DNA of 64,000 bases from Mycolicibacterium porcinum (GCA_001942045.1 MSTD01000011.1:1-64000); one strand, 5' to 3'; shown: positions 25,054 to 34,877, counted from the stretch's first letter. Notes: a model not told the origin generated them from the letters alone. Made by a program: numbers and translations.

Positions 25054-26525
25054 GCTGGTGGCGTCCCTTCTGCTGGTGGGGGTGCCGCAGGCGCCGGGGC
25101 TTCGGCGGCCAGCGGACCGGGTGCCGGACCCGGGGCCGGCCCAGGCGGCGGACCTGGTTGTCCCCCAGTCGGATTGAGCATGTCCGACACCGTGTTCGGC
25201 ATGTTGGGTGGGTAGTACTCGCCCCCCGGCAGCAGCTGCTGCGCGCCTGGTGGCGGCTCCCCTGGCGCCCTACCGGTGAACGGCGGCGGCGGTTCGGGGC
25301 CAGGGTTGTACGCCGAGATCGCCGGCGGGGTCTCGGGCGGCATGGGCGATCCACCCTCACCACCCGGTGCCAGCCCCGGCTCGGAGTACTCGATCTGCTC
25401 GGGGCTGGCCGACGGCATCAGGTACGGCGAGATCGGAAACGGCAGGTAGTTGAAGTTGAGCAGCCGCAGCGCCGGCCCGAGATACTGCGAGCAGAGCTTC
25501 GCGGTCTCCGGTGCCGTGGTGTTCTCCACGGCACCGATTGCGCCGCAAATGAACTCGACCGGGCTGGAGAAGTTGTTCATCACGAACTGGCCGACCGCAC
25601 TGCCTGAGTCCGGGTTGTAGATGTTGTAGCCGTTCATGAACGCATTGGGCGCGACGTGCAGCAGTTGCTCGATGTGCTCTCGGTTATCGACCAGGTTCTG
25701 GGTGACATTGGCCAGCCGCTGCACCTGCTCGGAGGTCTGATCCCGAGTTCCCGCCACGAATCGCTGCACCTCGACGACCGCCACCGACAAGTTGGTCAGC
25801 GCCGCATCGAGGTCCGACCGGCTGCCGTCGACCACGCTGGTCAGGGTCGCCAACCGATTCTGGAACTGCACCACCTGCTCGTTGCTGTCCCGCAACGCGG
25901 TGACGAATGTCTGCAGGTTCTTGATGATGTCCACGATGTTGCCGCTGCCCTCGGCCAGGACCCGGGCCACACCGGACAGCTGCGAAATCGTCTGGCGCAG
26001 TTTGTCACCGTTTCCGGCCATCGCATCAGCCGTGCTGTTGATGAACCGCGACACCGATGTCCCGTCGACACCGCTCTGCGGTCCCAGGTCGGTGGACAGC
26101 CGCATCAGCTGTTCCTTCACCTGGTCCCACTCCACGGGCACCGCGGTGCGGTCCAAACCGATCTCCGCGTTGTCAGGCAGCGTGGGGCCACTCGACCGGT
26201 AGGCGGGTGCGAGCTGCACATAGCGCGCGGCGACCAGGTTCTGGGCCACGATCACCGCTTTCGCATCAGCAGGGATTGGCACGTCGTGGTCGACCTTGAG
26301 GGTCACCCTGGTCTGGGTGCCCTCCGGCTTGATCGACTCGATGGTGCCGACCTTTACGCCGGAGACCCGAACATCGTCACCCGGGTAGACACCGGTCGCC
26401 GAGGTGAACAACGCGGAGATGGTCTTGGGACCGAAGAACTGCTGGCGCAACAGCACTGCCGCGCCGACGACCAGCAGCGCCACCAGGGCCACCGCAAGCC
26501 ACTTACCGAGACGACTGCGGTTCAT
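25050..26525 (-). CDS. mceD: MCE-family protein, D position
   Basis: A 491-residue protein: N-terminal transmembrane helix (about 9-28), MCE domain (I-S-A-L-F-T-S-A-T-G-V-Y-P-G-D-D-V-R-V-S-G-V-K-V-G, about 36-115), helical needle region to about 300, then a Pro/Gly-rich tail whose last 50 residues are almost only P, G, A and E. The ATG at 26525 shares its bases with the stop of mceC. Long disordered tails on C, D and F subunits are typical of the family. Confidence 0.93.
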   Translation of the reverse strand: MNRSRLGKWLAVALVALLVVGAAVLLRQQFFGPKTISALFTSATGVYPGDDVRVSGVKVGTIESIKPEGTQTRVTLKVDHDVPIPADAKAVIVAQNLVAARYVQLAPAYRSSGPTLPDNAEIGLDRTAVPVEWDQVKEQLMRLSTDLGPQSGVDGTSVSRFINSTADAMAGNGDKLRQTISQLSGVARVLAEGSGNIVDIIKNLQTFVTALRDSNEQVVQFQNRLATLTSVVDGSRSDLDAALTNLSVAVVEVQRFVAGTRDQTSEQVQRLANVTQNLVDNREHIEQLLHVAPNAFMNGYNIYNPDSGSAVGQFVMNNFSSPVEFICGAIGAVENTTAPETAKLCSQYLGPALRLLNFNYLPFPISPYLMPSASPEQIEYSEPGLAPGGEGGSPMPPETPPAISAYNPGPEPPPPFTGRAPGEPPPGAQQLLPGGEYYPPNMPNTVSDMLNPTGGQPGPPPGPAPGPAPGPLAAEAPAPAAPPPAEGTPPA

Positions 26526-27607
26526 CAGCGTGAACCTCCGGGAATTCCGTTGTAGGGCAGCGGCAATTCGGCCCGCGGGCCGGCATTGTCCGGCGGCTGA
26601 CCCGCATTCGTCCCGCGTCGGAACCCGAACGCGTAGTCGAAGAACGGCTGCAACAGCTGAGCGGGCTGGAGGTTCGGGACATAAGCGTTGTAATACGCAC
26701 CGTTCGCCAGGGTTTCCGCCTGGGACAACTGAAACTTGTTCATGTTGGGCAGCGCCTTGGTGATGTTGTCCCGGTTACGTTCCAGCATCGCGGTGACCGA
26801 ATTCAGCCGCTTCAGCGTCGGCGCCAGCTGCGCCTCGTTGTCGGCGACGAGTCCACTGAGCTGCTGCGAGACTGCCGCGGTGTTGGCCAACAGATCGACG
26901 ATGGCCTGACGCCGGTCGTTGAGCACACCGAGCAGATCATTGGCGTTGAGGATCAACGTGTTCAGCTGGTCACTGCGCTGCGACAACACCACGGTCACGT
27001 CGCTGGCGCTCTTGAGCAGGCTGGCCAGGCTTTCGTTGCGGCCGTTGATCGACTTCGACAACCGGCTCAGGCCGTCGAACGTTGGGCCGAGCTTCGGTGC
27101 GACCTGGTCGATCGTCGCCGACAGCGTGTCGAGAGACTGGTTCAACGAAGCCGTATCGGTCCCCGCCGAATTCGTGGTCAGGTCGCTGACCGCATCGGTC
27201 AGCGAGTACGGCGACGACGTACGCGACGTGGGGATCACGTCGGTGGTGCGCAGTGTGCCGGCGCCATCGGACTCCAGCGTCAGCACCCGCTCACCCAGCA
27301 GTGAACCGGTTCGAATATGAGCAGTGGTCAATGACCCGAGTGGGTACTTGCCCTCGGTGGTGAAAGTGACCAATGCGTCACCGTTCTCCAGCGAAACGTC
27401 GGTGACCGAACCGATCTTGATGCCGGACAACGTGACGTCATTGCCGACGGCGATGCCGCCGGCCTCGGTGAACAACGCCTGATGGCGCACCGAGGAGGCC
27501 CACTGCTGCAACCGTTCGGGCTGCAAGCCGACGGCGATGATGAGCATCATCAGTACGACGCCGATGAAACCCGCCTTGATCAGGTTTGATTCGCGGTACT
27601 TAAGCAT
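26525..27607 (-). CDS. mceC: MCE-family protein, C position
   Basis: A 360-residue protein. The frame opens 5 codons upstream, but the ATG at 27607 overlaps the mceB stop (TGATG) and has GGAG upstream, so it is chosen. One transmembrane helix (about 10-29), MCE domain (A-L-F-T-E-A-G-G-I-A-V-G-N-D-V-T-L-S-G-I-K-I-G-S-V) and helical region; the Pro-rich tail usual in C subunits is short here. Confidence 0.92.
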   Translation of the reverse strand: MLKYRESNLIKAGFIGVVLMMLIIAVGLQPERLQQWASSVRHQALFTEAGGIAVGNDVTLSGIKIGSVTDVSLENGDALVTFTTEGKYPLGSLTTAHIRTGSLLGERVLTLESDGAGTLRTTDVIPTSRTSSPYSLTDAVSDLTTNSAGTDTASLNQSLDTLSATIDQVAPKLGPTFDGLSRLSKSINGRNESLASLLKSASDVTVVLSQRSDQLNTLILNANDLLGVLNDRRQAIVDLLANTAAVSQQLSGLVADNEAQLAPTLKRLNSVTAMLERNRDNITKALPNMNKFQLSQAETLANGAYYNAYVPNLQPAQLLQPFFDYAFGFRRGTNAGQPPDNAGPRAELPLPYNGIPGGSR

Positions 27608-28632
27608 CAGGGCTCCGCGCACCTCCCGCCTTCTTGTTTGATCATCGGGAAGTGCGCAGTGCGTCCCTGCAGATCGGTGACACGGATGGAGAGTCCGCAG
27701 ATGTAGTACATGATCCAGCTCCCGTAGGAACCCAGCCGGGCCAGTTTGCGGAAGTTGTCGGGGGCCTTCTGCAGGCCCCGGTCGAGGACGATCTGGTGGT
27801 CGTCCAGCAATGGCGCCAGTCGATTCATCTGATCGACAGTGCCCTTCAATGGCGGCCGCGCCTCGGTGAGAAGACTTGCCAGCGAAGCGGTTCCGTTGTC
27901 CAGCTGCGTCACCGCGGTGCCCAGCGGGTCACGATCTTGCGACAGACCACTGATCAGCTGTTCGAGCCGGTCGACTGTTCCGTCGAACTTCTTGCCGTCC
28001 TTGGCCAGGGTGCCGACCACCGAATTCAGGTTGTCGATCAACTGCTGGATCACCTGGTCGTTGTTGGCCAACGTGTTCGAGAACGACGAGGTCTTGCTCA
28101 GCAGCGAATCCAGCGTGTCGCCCTGCCCTTGGAAGATCTGGATCAGCGACGAAGTCAACGCATTGACGTCCTGGGGGTTGAGCCCTTGGATCACCGGACG
28201 CAGACCGCCGAGCAGGAGGTCGAGGTCCAACGCACTTGCCGTGCGATCCTTGGGGATCTGCGATCCGGCCGGCAGGAGCTTCGTCGAGCCCGGGCTGTCG
28301 ATCAGTTCCAGGTAGCGGTCTCCGACCAGGTTCAGGTAGCGAATCGCGGCCTTGGTACTCGCGGTCAGCGCGACGCTGCGGTCGGTGTCGAAGTCCACCT
28401 TGACCGTTTTATCCGGTTGCAGCGAAACGCTTTTCACCGTGCCGACTCGGACGCCGGCCACCCGTACCGAGTCACCGGCCTCCAGCCGCGAGGCGTCACC
28501 GAACACCGCCGAGTATCCCGAGTAGGAACCGCCGCGGTACTCCGAGAAGGTCATGAACAGGAACGCCGTCAACACCGCCATCACGACAGCGAACGCCCCG
28601 AACTTGATGAATGTGCTTCTAGCGCGCGTCAT
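27607..28632 (-). CDS. mceB: MCE-family protein, B position
   Basis: A 341-residue protein from the ATG at 28632, which overlaps the mceA stop by ATGA; the open frame further upstream only shadows mceA. N-terminal transmembrane helix (about 8-28), MCE domain (Y-S-A-V-F-G-D-A-S-R-L-E-A-G-D-S-V-R-V-A-G-V-R-V-G-T-V), helical region with many Q/L/N heptad-like residues, and a short C-terminus with no Pro-rich tail, as expected for B. Confidence 0.93.
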   Translation of the reverse strand: MTRARSTFIKFGAFAVVMAVLTAFLFMTFSEYRGGSYSGYSAVFGDASRLEAGDSVRVAGVRVGTVKSVSLQPDKTVKVDFDTDRSVALTASTKAAIRYLNLVGDRYLELIDSPGSTKLLPAGSQIPKDRTASALDLDLLLGGLRPVIQGLNPQDVNALTSSLIQIFQGQGDTLDSLLSKTSSFSNTLANNDQVIQQLIDNLNSVVGTLAKDGKKFDGTVDRLEQLISGLSQDRDPLGTAVTQLDNGTASLASLLTEARPPLKGTVDQMNRLAPLLDDHQIVLDRGLQKAPDNFRKLARLGSYGSWIMYYICGLSIRVTDLQGRTAHFPMIKQEGGRCAEP

Positions 28633-29906
28633 CCCGGTTGTCCGATCTGCATGGTGTTGCGGGGCGGACCGTCCAACGGGCCGAACAAGATCTGCTTCAG
28701 GCCGTCGGAATTGAGCAGAATGCCCTGGTTGCCGTATTTGAACGGGTTGGCGTTGGTGTCGGTGACGAGATACTTGGCCTTTTTGCCGAATCCGATGTAA
28801 GGAAGGCCCATGCAGTGCGGACCGCCCTTGGCCGCCACCTTCGGCAGATTGGCCGGGTAGCGGTAGCGCTCGATGCCCAGCGTGAAGGCCACGTTGACCA
28901 CGACACCGGGTTCCATCTGCGGCGGCTGGTTGTAGAGGTACAGCATGCCCTTGAGCCCGCACTCGATGCCGGGGGCGTACTCGTTGAGCAGATCGGTGGT
29001 GGGCGCCAACAGGTTCAGCGTCGTGCTGAGTGCCTGCCGGTTGCCGCCGATGACATCGTTGCCGGCGTCGGCCAGGCCGATCGAGCTGACGAGGAAGGTG
29101 TCGAGGTTCTGCTGCTCGGCCACGATGCTGTCGCTCAACTTGTTGGTGTTGTCGACCGTCTTGAGCAGATTGGGTGCCGCGTCACCGTAGGCGCGCGATA
29201 CCGCCGCCATGCTCTCGATGTCGCCGGTCAGGTTGGGCAGGCTGGGCTCGATCTTCTTCAGCACCGCGTCGAAGTCGGACAGTGACTGCCCCATCGCTTC
29301 GCCGCGCCCGGAGAATGCCGAGGACAGCGCGCCGAGCGTCTCGTTGAGCTTCGCCGGGTCGATCTTGTTGAGTACGTTGGTGAGTTGCTGGAAGACCGTG
29401 TTCATCTCGACCGTGACATGGTCGCCCTGCAGGGTCTGGCCCGGGCGGAGCTTCTCGGACGACGGGTTGTCCGGCGCGACGAGTTGCACGTACTTGGCGC
29501 CGAACACGGTGGTGGAAGCGATGTCGGCTTGAACGTTGCCGGGGATCAGGCGCATCTGTGCCGGGTTCATCGCCAGATGCAGCACGGCCTTGCCGTCGGC
29601 GCGCTGCTCGATCGAGCTGACGGTGCCGACCTGCACGCCGCGCATCTTGACCTTGGCGTCCGGGTTCATCACCAGACCGGCCCGATCGGAGATCAGGGTG
29701 ATGGGCTCGGTCTTCGTGAAGCTGCCGCGGAACAGGGCGACAGCGAGGCCGAAGATCAGGCCTATCGCCACGACGGTGGCCAGCCCGGCCAGCGGCCGCG
29801 CGGAACCCCCGGCGCCGAAGCTGCGGCCGGGCCGTGCTGCCACCGGCGCGGCGCTACTTGTGGTTTCGGACCGGTGGGCTGGGCCCGGTCCAACGTTTCG
29901 TGTCAA
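28629..29906 (-). CDS. mceA: MCE-family protein, A position
   Basis: A 425-residue protein beginning at a TTG (29906) with GGGAG about 6 nt upstream. An unusually long N-terminal lead of about 38 residues precedes the transmembrane helix (L-A-G-L-A-T-V-V-A-I-G-L-I-F-G-L-A-V-A-L-F). The MCE domain reads I-T-L-I-S-D-R-A-G-L-V-M...V-K-M-R-G-V-Q-V-G-T-V, followed by helices and the C-terminal cholesterol-uptake-porter-like segment. mceA follows the permease gene yrbEB by 9 nt. The subunit probably takes part in substrate capture at the outside of the envelope. Confidence 0.93.
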   Translation of the reverse strand: MTRNVGPGPAHRSETTSSAAPVAARPGRSFGAGGSARPLAGLATVVAIGLIFGLAVALFRGSFTKTEPITLISDRAGLVMNPDAKVKMRGVQVGTVSSIEQRADGKAVLHLAMNPAQMRLIPGNVQADIASTTVFGAKYVQLVAPDNPSSEKLRPGQTLQGDHVTVEMNTVFQQLTNVLNKIDPAKLNETLGALSSAFSGRGEAMGQSLSDFDAVLKKIEPSLPNLTGDIESMAAVSRAYGDAAPNLLKTVDNTNKLSDSIVAEQQNLDTFLVSSIGLADAGNDVIGGNRQALSTTLNLLAPTTDLLNEYAPGIECGLKGMLYLYNQPPQMEPGVVVNVAFTLGIERYRYPANLPKVAAKGGPHCMGLPYIGFGKKAKYLVTDTNANPFKYGNQGILLNSDGLKQILFGPLDGPPRNTMQIGQPG

Positions 29907-29915
29907 CTCTTCTCC

Positions 29916-30773
29916 CTAACCCGACAGGTTGAAGTTTCCGTTGGAGCCGTAGACGGACAGTGACACCAGCAGGGTCACCGAGACCACGACGATCAGCGAC
30001 GTACGTACGGCGTTGCCGACGGCCACCCCGACCCCGGATGGCCCGCCGGAGGCGAAATAGCCGAAATAGGTGTGGATCAGCAGGATGGTGATGGCCATCA
30101 GGACGGCCTGCAGGAATGACCACAGCAGGTCGATCGGATTGAGGAACGTGTTGAAGTAGTGGTCATAGAGGCCGCCCGACTGCCCGAGCAGCACCACGGT
30201 GGTGAACTGGGAGGCCAGGAAGGACAGGATCACCGCGATCGCGTACAGCGGGGTGATGGCGATCATCCCGGCCACGATGCGGGTGGACACCAGATACTCG
30301 ACCGGGCGAATCGCCATGGATTCCAGGGCGTCGATCTCCTCGTTGATCCGCATGGCCCCGAGTTGGGCGGTCACACCGGCGCCAAACGTGGCGGCCAGGC
30401 CGATTCCGGCCACCACGGGCGCGGCGATGCGGACGTTGATGAAGGCCGCCAGGAAGCCCGTCAGGGCCTCGATGCCGATGTTCCCCAGCGACGAGTAACC
30501 CTGGATCGCGAGCACGCCACCGGTGGCCAGGGTCAGGAACCCGACGATCACCACCGTGCCGCCGATCATGGCCAATGTGCCCGCGCCCATGGAGATCTCG
30601 GCGATCAGCCGGACCAGTTCCTTGCGGTAGTGCATGGCCGCGTGCGGAGTGCCGGCCAGCGCCTTGAGATAGAACAGCGTGTGATCGCCGATCCGGCTCA
30701 GCGTCGAGACCGGCTTGTTGAACTGCCGGGTGACCCGCGGATAGGTCGACCGCAGGATCGTCATCGTTCCCAT
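29916..30773 (-). CDS. yrbEB: YrbE (MlaE-like) permease subunit B
   Basis: A 285-residue integral membrane protein of the MlaE family, with about five transmembrane helices and the E-E-I-D-A-L-E-S-M cytosolic coupling helix (about residue 150), which meets the ATPase Mkl/MceG. The ATPase is encoded elsewhere, as is usual. It starts 13 nt after yrbEA. Confidence 0.94.
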   Translation of the reverse strand: MGTMTILRSTYPRVTRQFNKPVSTLSRIGDHTLFYLKALAGTPHAAMHYRKELVRLIAEISMGAGTLAMIGGTVVIVGFLTLATGGVLAIQGYSSLGNIGIEALTGFLAAFINVRIAAPVVAGIGLAATFGAGVTAQLGAMRINEEIDALESMAIRPVEYLVSTRIVAGMIAITPLYAIAVILSFLASQFTTVVLLGQSGGLYDHYFNTFLNPIDLLWSFLQAVLMAITILLIHTYFGYFASGGPSGVGVAVGNAVRTSLIVVVSVTLLVSLSVYGSNGNFNLSG

Positions 30774-30786
30774 TGCGTCCCCTGCC

Positions 30787-31581
30787 TCAGTGCGCCGTCA
30801 TGCGGATACCGATGGCCGTGACGACCACGTTGATCACGAACAACGCCATGAATGCGTAGACCACGGTCTCGTTCACCGCATTGCCCACGGCCTTGGCACC
30901 ACCGCCGCTGATCGTGAGCCCGCGATAGCAGGCCACCAGCCCGGCGATCAAGCCGAACAGGGCCGCCTTGACACACGAGATGATCACCTCGGGCACCCCG
31001 GTCAGCAGCGTGATCCCGGCCGCGAACGCGCCGGGGTTGACGTCCTGGATGAACACCGAGAACACGTAGCCGCCCAAGATGCCGATGATCACCACGAGAC
31101 TGTTCAGCAGCAGCGCCACCAGACCCGAGGCCAACATCCGCGGAGTCACCAGACGCTGGATCGGGTTGATGCCCAGCACCTCCATCGCGTCGATCTCCTC
31201 GCGGATCGTGCGGGAGCCCAGATCGGCACACATCGCCGTCGCACCGGCGCCGGCCACGATCAGCACCGTCACCATCGGACCCAACTGGGTCACCGCACCG
31301 AAGGCCGCACCGGCGCCGGACAGGTCGGCCGCACCCAACTCCCGCAGCAGGATGTTCAGCGTGAAGCTCACCAGCACGGTGAACGGAATCGCCACCAGCA
31401 GCGTCGGTGCCATCGACACCCGTGCGACAAACCAGCACTGCTCCAGGAACTCCCTTCCCTGAAACGGCCGCTTGAAGATGAACCGGAAGGCATCCAGCGA
31501 CATCGCGAACAACGCCCCGACCGCCTGCATCGGACCCGAGAGGTTGCGTAGCGATACCCCGGTCGACCATTTATCCGCCAT
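30787..31581 (-). CDS. yrbEA: YrbE (MlaE-like) permease subunit A
   Basis: A 264-residue MlaE-family permease. The frame is open 30 codons upstream, but AGGAG lies 6 nt before the ATG at 31581 and the homologous sequence starts there. It carries the E-E-I-D-A-M-E-V-L-G-I-N-P coupling segment (about residues 130-142). It is the first gene of the eight-gene operon yrbEA-yrbEB-mceABCDEF, all with overlaps or gaps below 15 nt. No TTCTC box or 18-mer box was found upstream, so its control may differ from the surrounding catabolic genes. Confidence 0.94.
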   Translation of the reverse strand: MADKWSTGVSLRNLSGPMQAVGALFAMSLDAFRFIFKRPFQGREFLEQCWFVARVSMAPTLLVAIPFTVLVSFTLNILLRELGAADLSGAGAAFGAVTQLGPMVTVLIVAGAGATAMCADLGSRTIREEIDAMEVLGINPIQRLVTPRMLASGLVALLLNSLVVIIGILGGYVFSVFIQDVNPGAFAAGITLLTGVPEVIISCVKAALFGLIAGLVACYRGLTISGGGAKAVGNAVNETVVYAFMALFVINVVVTAIGIRMTAH

Positions 31582-32135
31582 GAGCGCTCCTGTCCCGGCT
31601 GGTGGCTGCCGACGCCGCAGTCGGTGCGCCGATGTTAGGTGCTTGACCGTGCGGACGCTCGGACAGCTCAACTACGTACGGTGCGGCCTGCAGCGACAGC
31701 GGGGTCATGCCGCAACCCCGGAACCGGCACCTGCCAACTGGCCGGTTGGGCGCTCGAGCTTTACCGAATCCATTTGGGGCACAAAGCCTTTCAAGTGCCT
31801 CTGCGAACACTCAAGGTCGACGGTAGGCGGCAATTGTGGGGTGCGCTCTGACATTTGGCGCACCTCCTGCTTTCCGCGGATCTCGTTGACTCCACCGGAC
31901 CTACCGATGAAGCCGGACAACCTCGCCCCCACGACCGCCCCCCGACTGCCTGATGCTATCGGACCCGCTATCTGTCGCGAGGGCAAATAACGCAGAACTT
32001 GCTCCGGTAGTTGACAATTCGGGCCGGCCCAGGGGGACGGTGGCACCGCACCACCGTCCGCGCCGTGGCCCGCGACCGCGGCCGACGACGACGGACGGAG
32101 TGCGCTGGAGACGAGCAATGGCATCGGACGGCAGC
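31582..32135. other. 554-base gap upstream of the mce operon, no gene recognised
   Basis: Several short frames cross this region on both strands but none shows protein-like sequence, ribosome sites or overlap with a neighbour. It should contain the mce operon promoter near 31582-31700 and the 3' end of the CoA-transferase transcript (which stops at 32136 and reads toward the mce operon). I see no strong hairpin, so read-through from the CoA-transferase gene into yrbEA is possible. Confidence 0.5.
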
Positions 32136-33347
32136 CTAGGTGACAGCGCCGGCGGTCTTGAGTTCGATGATGCGATCCCAGTCCAATCCCAGTTCACCCA
32201 GGATGTCATCGGTCTGTTCGGCGAATCCCGGTGCCGGCCCGGTGCTCGGCGCCGTGACGTCGAATTGCACTGGGTTGGCCACCAACTCGAGCTCGCCCGC
32301 CTGCACCAGGTACTCGTTGGCCCGGATCTGGGCATCCTGTCCCGCCTGCAGGGTGTCCTGCACCGGGGCCCAGGGACCGGCCAGCGTGGCGAATCGCTCG
32401 CTCCACTCGGGCAAAGTCCGTTTCTTCATCGCCTCAGTCAGGATCTCGACCGCATCGGGCGTGTTCTCGGCGAACGATTCCGCGGTGGCGAACCTCGGGT
32501 CGTCGATGTACTGCTCGAGGTCCATGTGCCGGCAGACGTCGGCCCAGAACTTGGTCGGCTGCATCATCACGAACGAGATGTATCGGTCGTCCGCTGTCCC
32601 GTAGAGACCGACCAGCGGGTTGATCGGCGAACCGTGCACGCCGGGCGGCGGTGTCACCATCAGTTCGTTCAGGTGTTGGGTCAGCGCCACGGTGTGGCCC
32701 ATCGACCACAAGCCGCTGCCCAACAGCGATACGTCCACGATCGACGGCTCACCGGTGCGTTCGCGCTTGAACAAGGCTGCGGCGATACCGCCGGCCAGGT
32801 TGGTGCCGGAGATCGTGTCACCGTAGGCGGGTCCCGGCGGCGCGATCATGCCTTCCATGCCGGCCGGCGTGATCGTCGCGGCGGTGCCGGCCCGGCACCA
32901 GAAGGCGGTCATGTCGTAGCCACCCTTGACCGACTCCTCGCCACGGGGGCCGAGGGCGCTGCCGCGGGCGTAGATGATCTTCGGGTTCACCGCGCGGATG
33001 TCGTCGACGTCGATGCCGAACTTCTGCCGGTGCCCGGGCAGGAAGCTGGTGAGGAACACATCGGCCCGCTTCGCCAGCTCGAGCAGCACCTCACGGCCTT
33101 CAGGAACCGACATGTCGAGCCCGATGCTCCGCTTGCCACGGTTGGCATGCTCGATGTTTGGGTTGGGATCACCCTCGACGCGCAGCGGCCCGGTCTGACG
33201 CAGACCACGCTGCGGGTCACCGGTGACGGCGTGCTCGACCTTGATGACGTCGGCACCCCACTCCCCCAGCACGGCTCCGGCCGAGGGGACGAATCCGTAC
33301 ATCGCGACCTCGAGGACGCGGATGCCTTGCAGCGGCCCGGCGGTCAT
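32136..33347 (-). CDS. Class III CoA-transferase (CaiB/BaiF family)
   Basis: A 403-residue protein. The ATG at 33347 overlaps the stop of the aldehyde dehydrogenase (ATGA) and starts the typical P-L-Q-G-I-R-V-L-E-V-A segment; open frame beyond it is a shadow. CaiB features: G-A-D-V-I-K-V-E-H (about 30-38), the N-R-G-K-R-S-I-G-L-D motif (about 69-78) and the catalytic-region Y-G-D-T-I-S-G (about 162). These enzymes move CoA from one acid to another through an aspartyl-CoA link. It probably activates the carboxylate made by the co-transcribed aldehyde dehydrogenase, or a related acid. Confidence 0.9.
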   Translation of the reverse strand: MTAGPLQGIRVLEVAMYGFVPSAGAVLGEWGADVIKVEHAVTGDPQRGLRQTGPLRVEGDPNPNIEHANRGKRSIGLDMSVPEGREVLLELAKRADVFLTSFLPGHRQKFGIDVDDIRAVNPKIIYARGSALGPRGEESVKGGYDMTAFWCRAGTAATITPAGMEGMIAPPGPAYGDTISGTNLAGGIAAALFKRERTGEPSIVDVSLLGSGLWSMGHTVALTQHLNELMVTPPPGVHGSPINPLVGLYGTADDRYISFVMMQPTKFWADVCRHMDLEQYIDDPRFATAESFAENTPDAVEILTEAMKKRTLPEWSERFATLAGPWAPVQDTLQAGQDAQIRANEYLVQAGELELVANPVQFDVTAPSTGPAPGFAEQTDDILGELGLDWDRIIELKTAGAVT

Positions 33348-34822
33348 GAGACGACTCGCGCGAAAGTCTTGGCCTCCATGAACTCTTCGAGTCCCGCGGT
33401 GCCCATCTCCCGGCCGATACCCGACTGCTTGTACCCGCCGAACGGACTGTCGGGACTGAAGTAGTTGCCGCCGTTGATGGAGAAGGTGCCGGTTCGGATC
33501 CGGCGGGCCACCGCCAGGGCACGGTCCTCGCTGCCGAACACCGCACCGGACAGACCGTAGATGGAGTTGTTGGCGATCCGCACGGCATCGTCGTCGTCCT
33601 CGTAGGCGATCACGGCCAGCACGGGGCCGAAGACCTCCTCCTGGGCGATTTCGCTGTCGGGATCGACATCGGCCAGCAGCGTCGGTGTGTAGAAGAAGCC
33701 GGGGTCGACCTTTTCGCCACCGGTGACCAGGGTGGCACCGGCCTCGACGGCGCGCTTGACCATGCCGTCGACCTTGTCGCGCTGCTTCTCGCTGATCAGC
33801 GGCCCCATGTAGGTCTTGGGATCGGTCGGGTCGCCGAACCGCACGTGCCCGAAGTTGGCCTTGATCAGCTCGACGATCTCGTCCTTGTGCTTGGCCGGCA
33901 CCAGCAGCCGTGAGGTCAGCGCGCAGCCCTGACCGGCGTGGGTGACCATGCTGAACGCCGAGAACACTGCCGCGGTGTTGAAGTCGGCGTCGTCGAGCAC
34001 GATCGCGGCGGACTTGCCGCCGAGCTCCAGGAACACCTTCTTCAACGTCTCGCTGGCCGCGGCCATGATGCGCCGGCCGGTCGGCGTGGAACCGGTGAAG
34101 GTGACCATATCGACATCGGGACTCGTGGTGAGCACCGCGCCCACCTCGGGATCGGCGCCCGACAGGACGTTCACGACGCCGGCCGGGATATCGGTGCGGT
34201 TGGCGATCAGCTCGCCGAGCGCCAACGTGATCAACGGGGTGTCCGGAGCGGCCTTCAGCACGACGGTGCAACCGGCGGCCAGGGCAGGCGCGAGCTTGGC
34301 CAGCGCCAGCTGGTTCGGATAGTTGTAGGCGATGATCGCGGCCACCACTCCGGCCGCTTCCTTCTCTACCCACCGATGGTGCTGCATCCCGCGGCTCTCG
34401 ATGTTTCCGAGGTCTTCGGTCAGCGGGTAGGCCTTGAGCAGCTCGGCGTAGTACCGCACGATGTCGATCGGACCGTCCAGCTGCGCGCCGGCGCACAGCG
34501 CCGCGGTGGCGCCCACCTCGGTGGTGGTCAGCGCGGCCAGCTCGTCTCGATGCTCGATCAGGGCCTGGTGCAGCTGCTCCAAACAGCGGATCCGCAGTTC
34601 TGTGTTGGTGGACCAGTCGGTGGTGTCGAATGCCTGCCGGGCCGCGGCCACGGCAGCCTGGGCGTCGGCGACCGTGGCGTCGGGTGCGTAACCGAACACC
34701 TCACCGGTAGCTGGATTGACGGAAGGAAACGTCCGCGGCGTCTCGCGCAGCTCTCCGCCGATCAACAACTTCCGGTCAGCCCGCTGTTCTTGCGCGATGG
34801 TCGGCGCTTCCTGCTGCATCAT
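33344..34822 (-). CDS. Aldehyde dehydrogenase (NAD(P)+)
   Basis: A 492-residue aldehyde dehydrogenase. The Rossmann-like binding motif F-T-G-S-T-P-T-G (about 240-247), catalytic glutamate motif L-E-L-G-G-K-S (about 262-268) and nucleophile G-Q-G-C (Cys about 296) are intact. GAGGAGG lies immediately before a doubled ATG (34822 and 34819); the second codon has better spacing. Box G lies 37 bp upstream. It would oxidise a hydrophobic aldehyde to an acid, which the downstream CoA-transferase can load with CoA. A second ALDH of the same type is at 43242. Confidence 0.93.
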   Translation of the reverse strand: MMQQEAPTIAQEQRADRKLLIGGELRETPRTFPSVNPATGEVFGYAPDATVADAQAAVAAARQAFDTTDWSTNTELRIRCLEQLHQALIEHRDELAALTTTEVGATAALCAGAQLDGPIDIVRYYAELLKAYPLTEDLGNIESRGMQHHRWVEKEAAGVVAAIIAYNYPNQLALAKLAPALAAGCTVVLKAAPDTPLITLALGELIANRTDIPAGVVNVLSGADPEVGAVLTTSPDVDMVTFTGSTPTGRRIMAAASETLKKVFLELGGKSAAIVLDDADFNTAAVFSAFSMVTHAGQGCALTSRLLVPAKHKDEIVELIKANFGHVRFGDPTDPKTYMGPLISEKQRDKVDGMVKRAVEAGATLVTGGEKVDPGFFYTPTLLADVDPDSEIAQEEVFGPVLAVIAYEDDDDAVRIANNSIYGLSGAVFGSEDRALAVARRIRTGTFSINGGNYFSPDSPFGGYKQSGIGREMGTAGLEEFMEAKTFARVVS

Positions 34823-34858
34823 CCTCCTCAGGCGATTCCCTACTGTGATGGAAACTGC

Positions 34859-34877
34859 ATTCTCATCACCGGCGAAT
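34859..34877. promoter_or_regulatory. TTCTC-family operator (box G)
   Basis: ATTCTC-N7-GCGAAT, with one change in the right half, 37 bp upstream of the aldehyde dehydrogenase. A further ATTCGC-N5-GAGAAC element follows at about 34882-34898. Confidence 0.45.

Noticed and set aside
32012..32030. TTGACAATTCGG resembling a -35 element
   Set aside because: It reads on the + strand, away from both flanking minus-strand genes, with no gene downstream.
33348..34496. Extended reading frame upstream of the CoA-transferase
   Set aside because: It is antiphase to the aldehyde dehydrogenase; the ATG at 33347 overlaps that gene's stop as in a normal operon.
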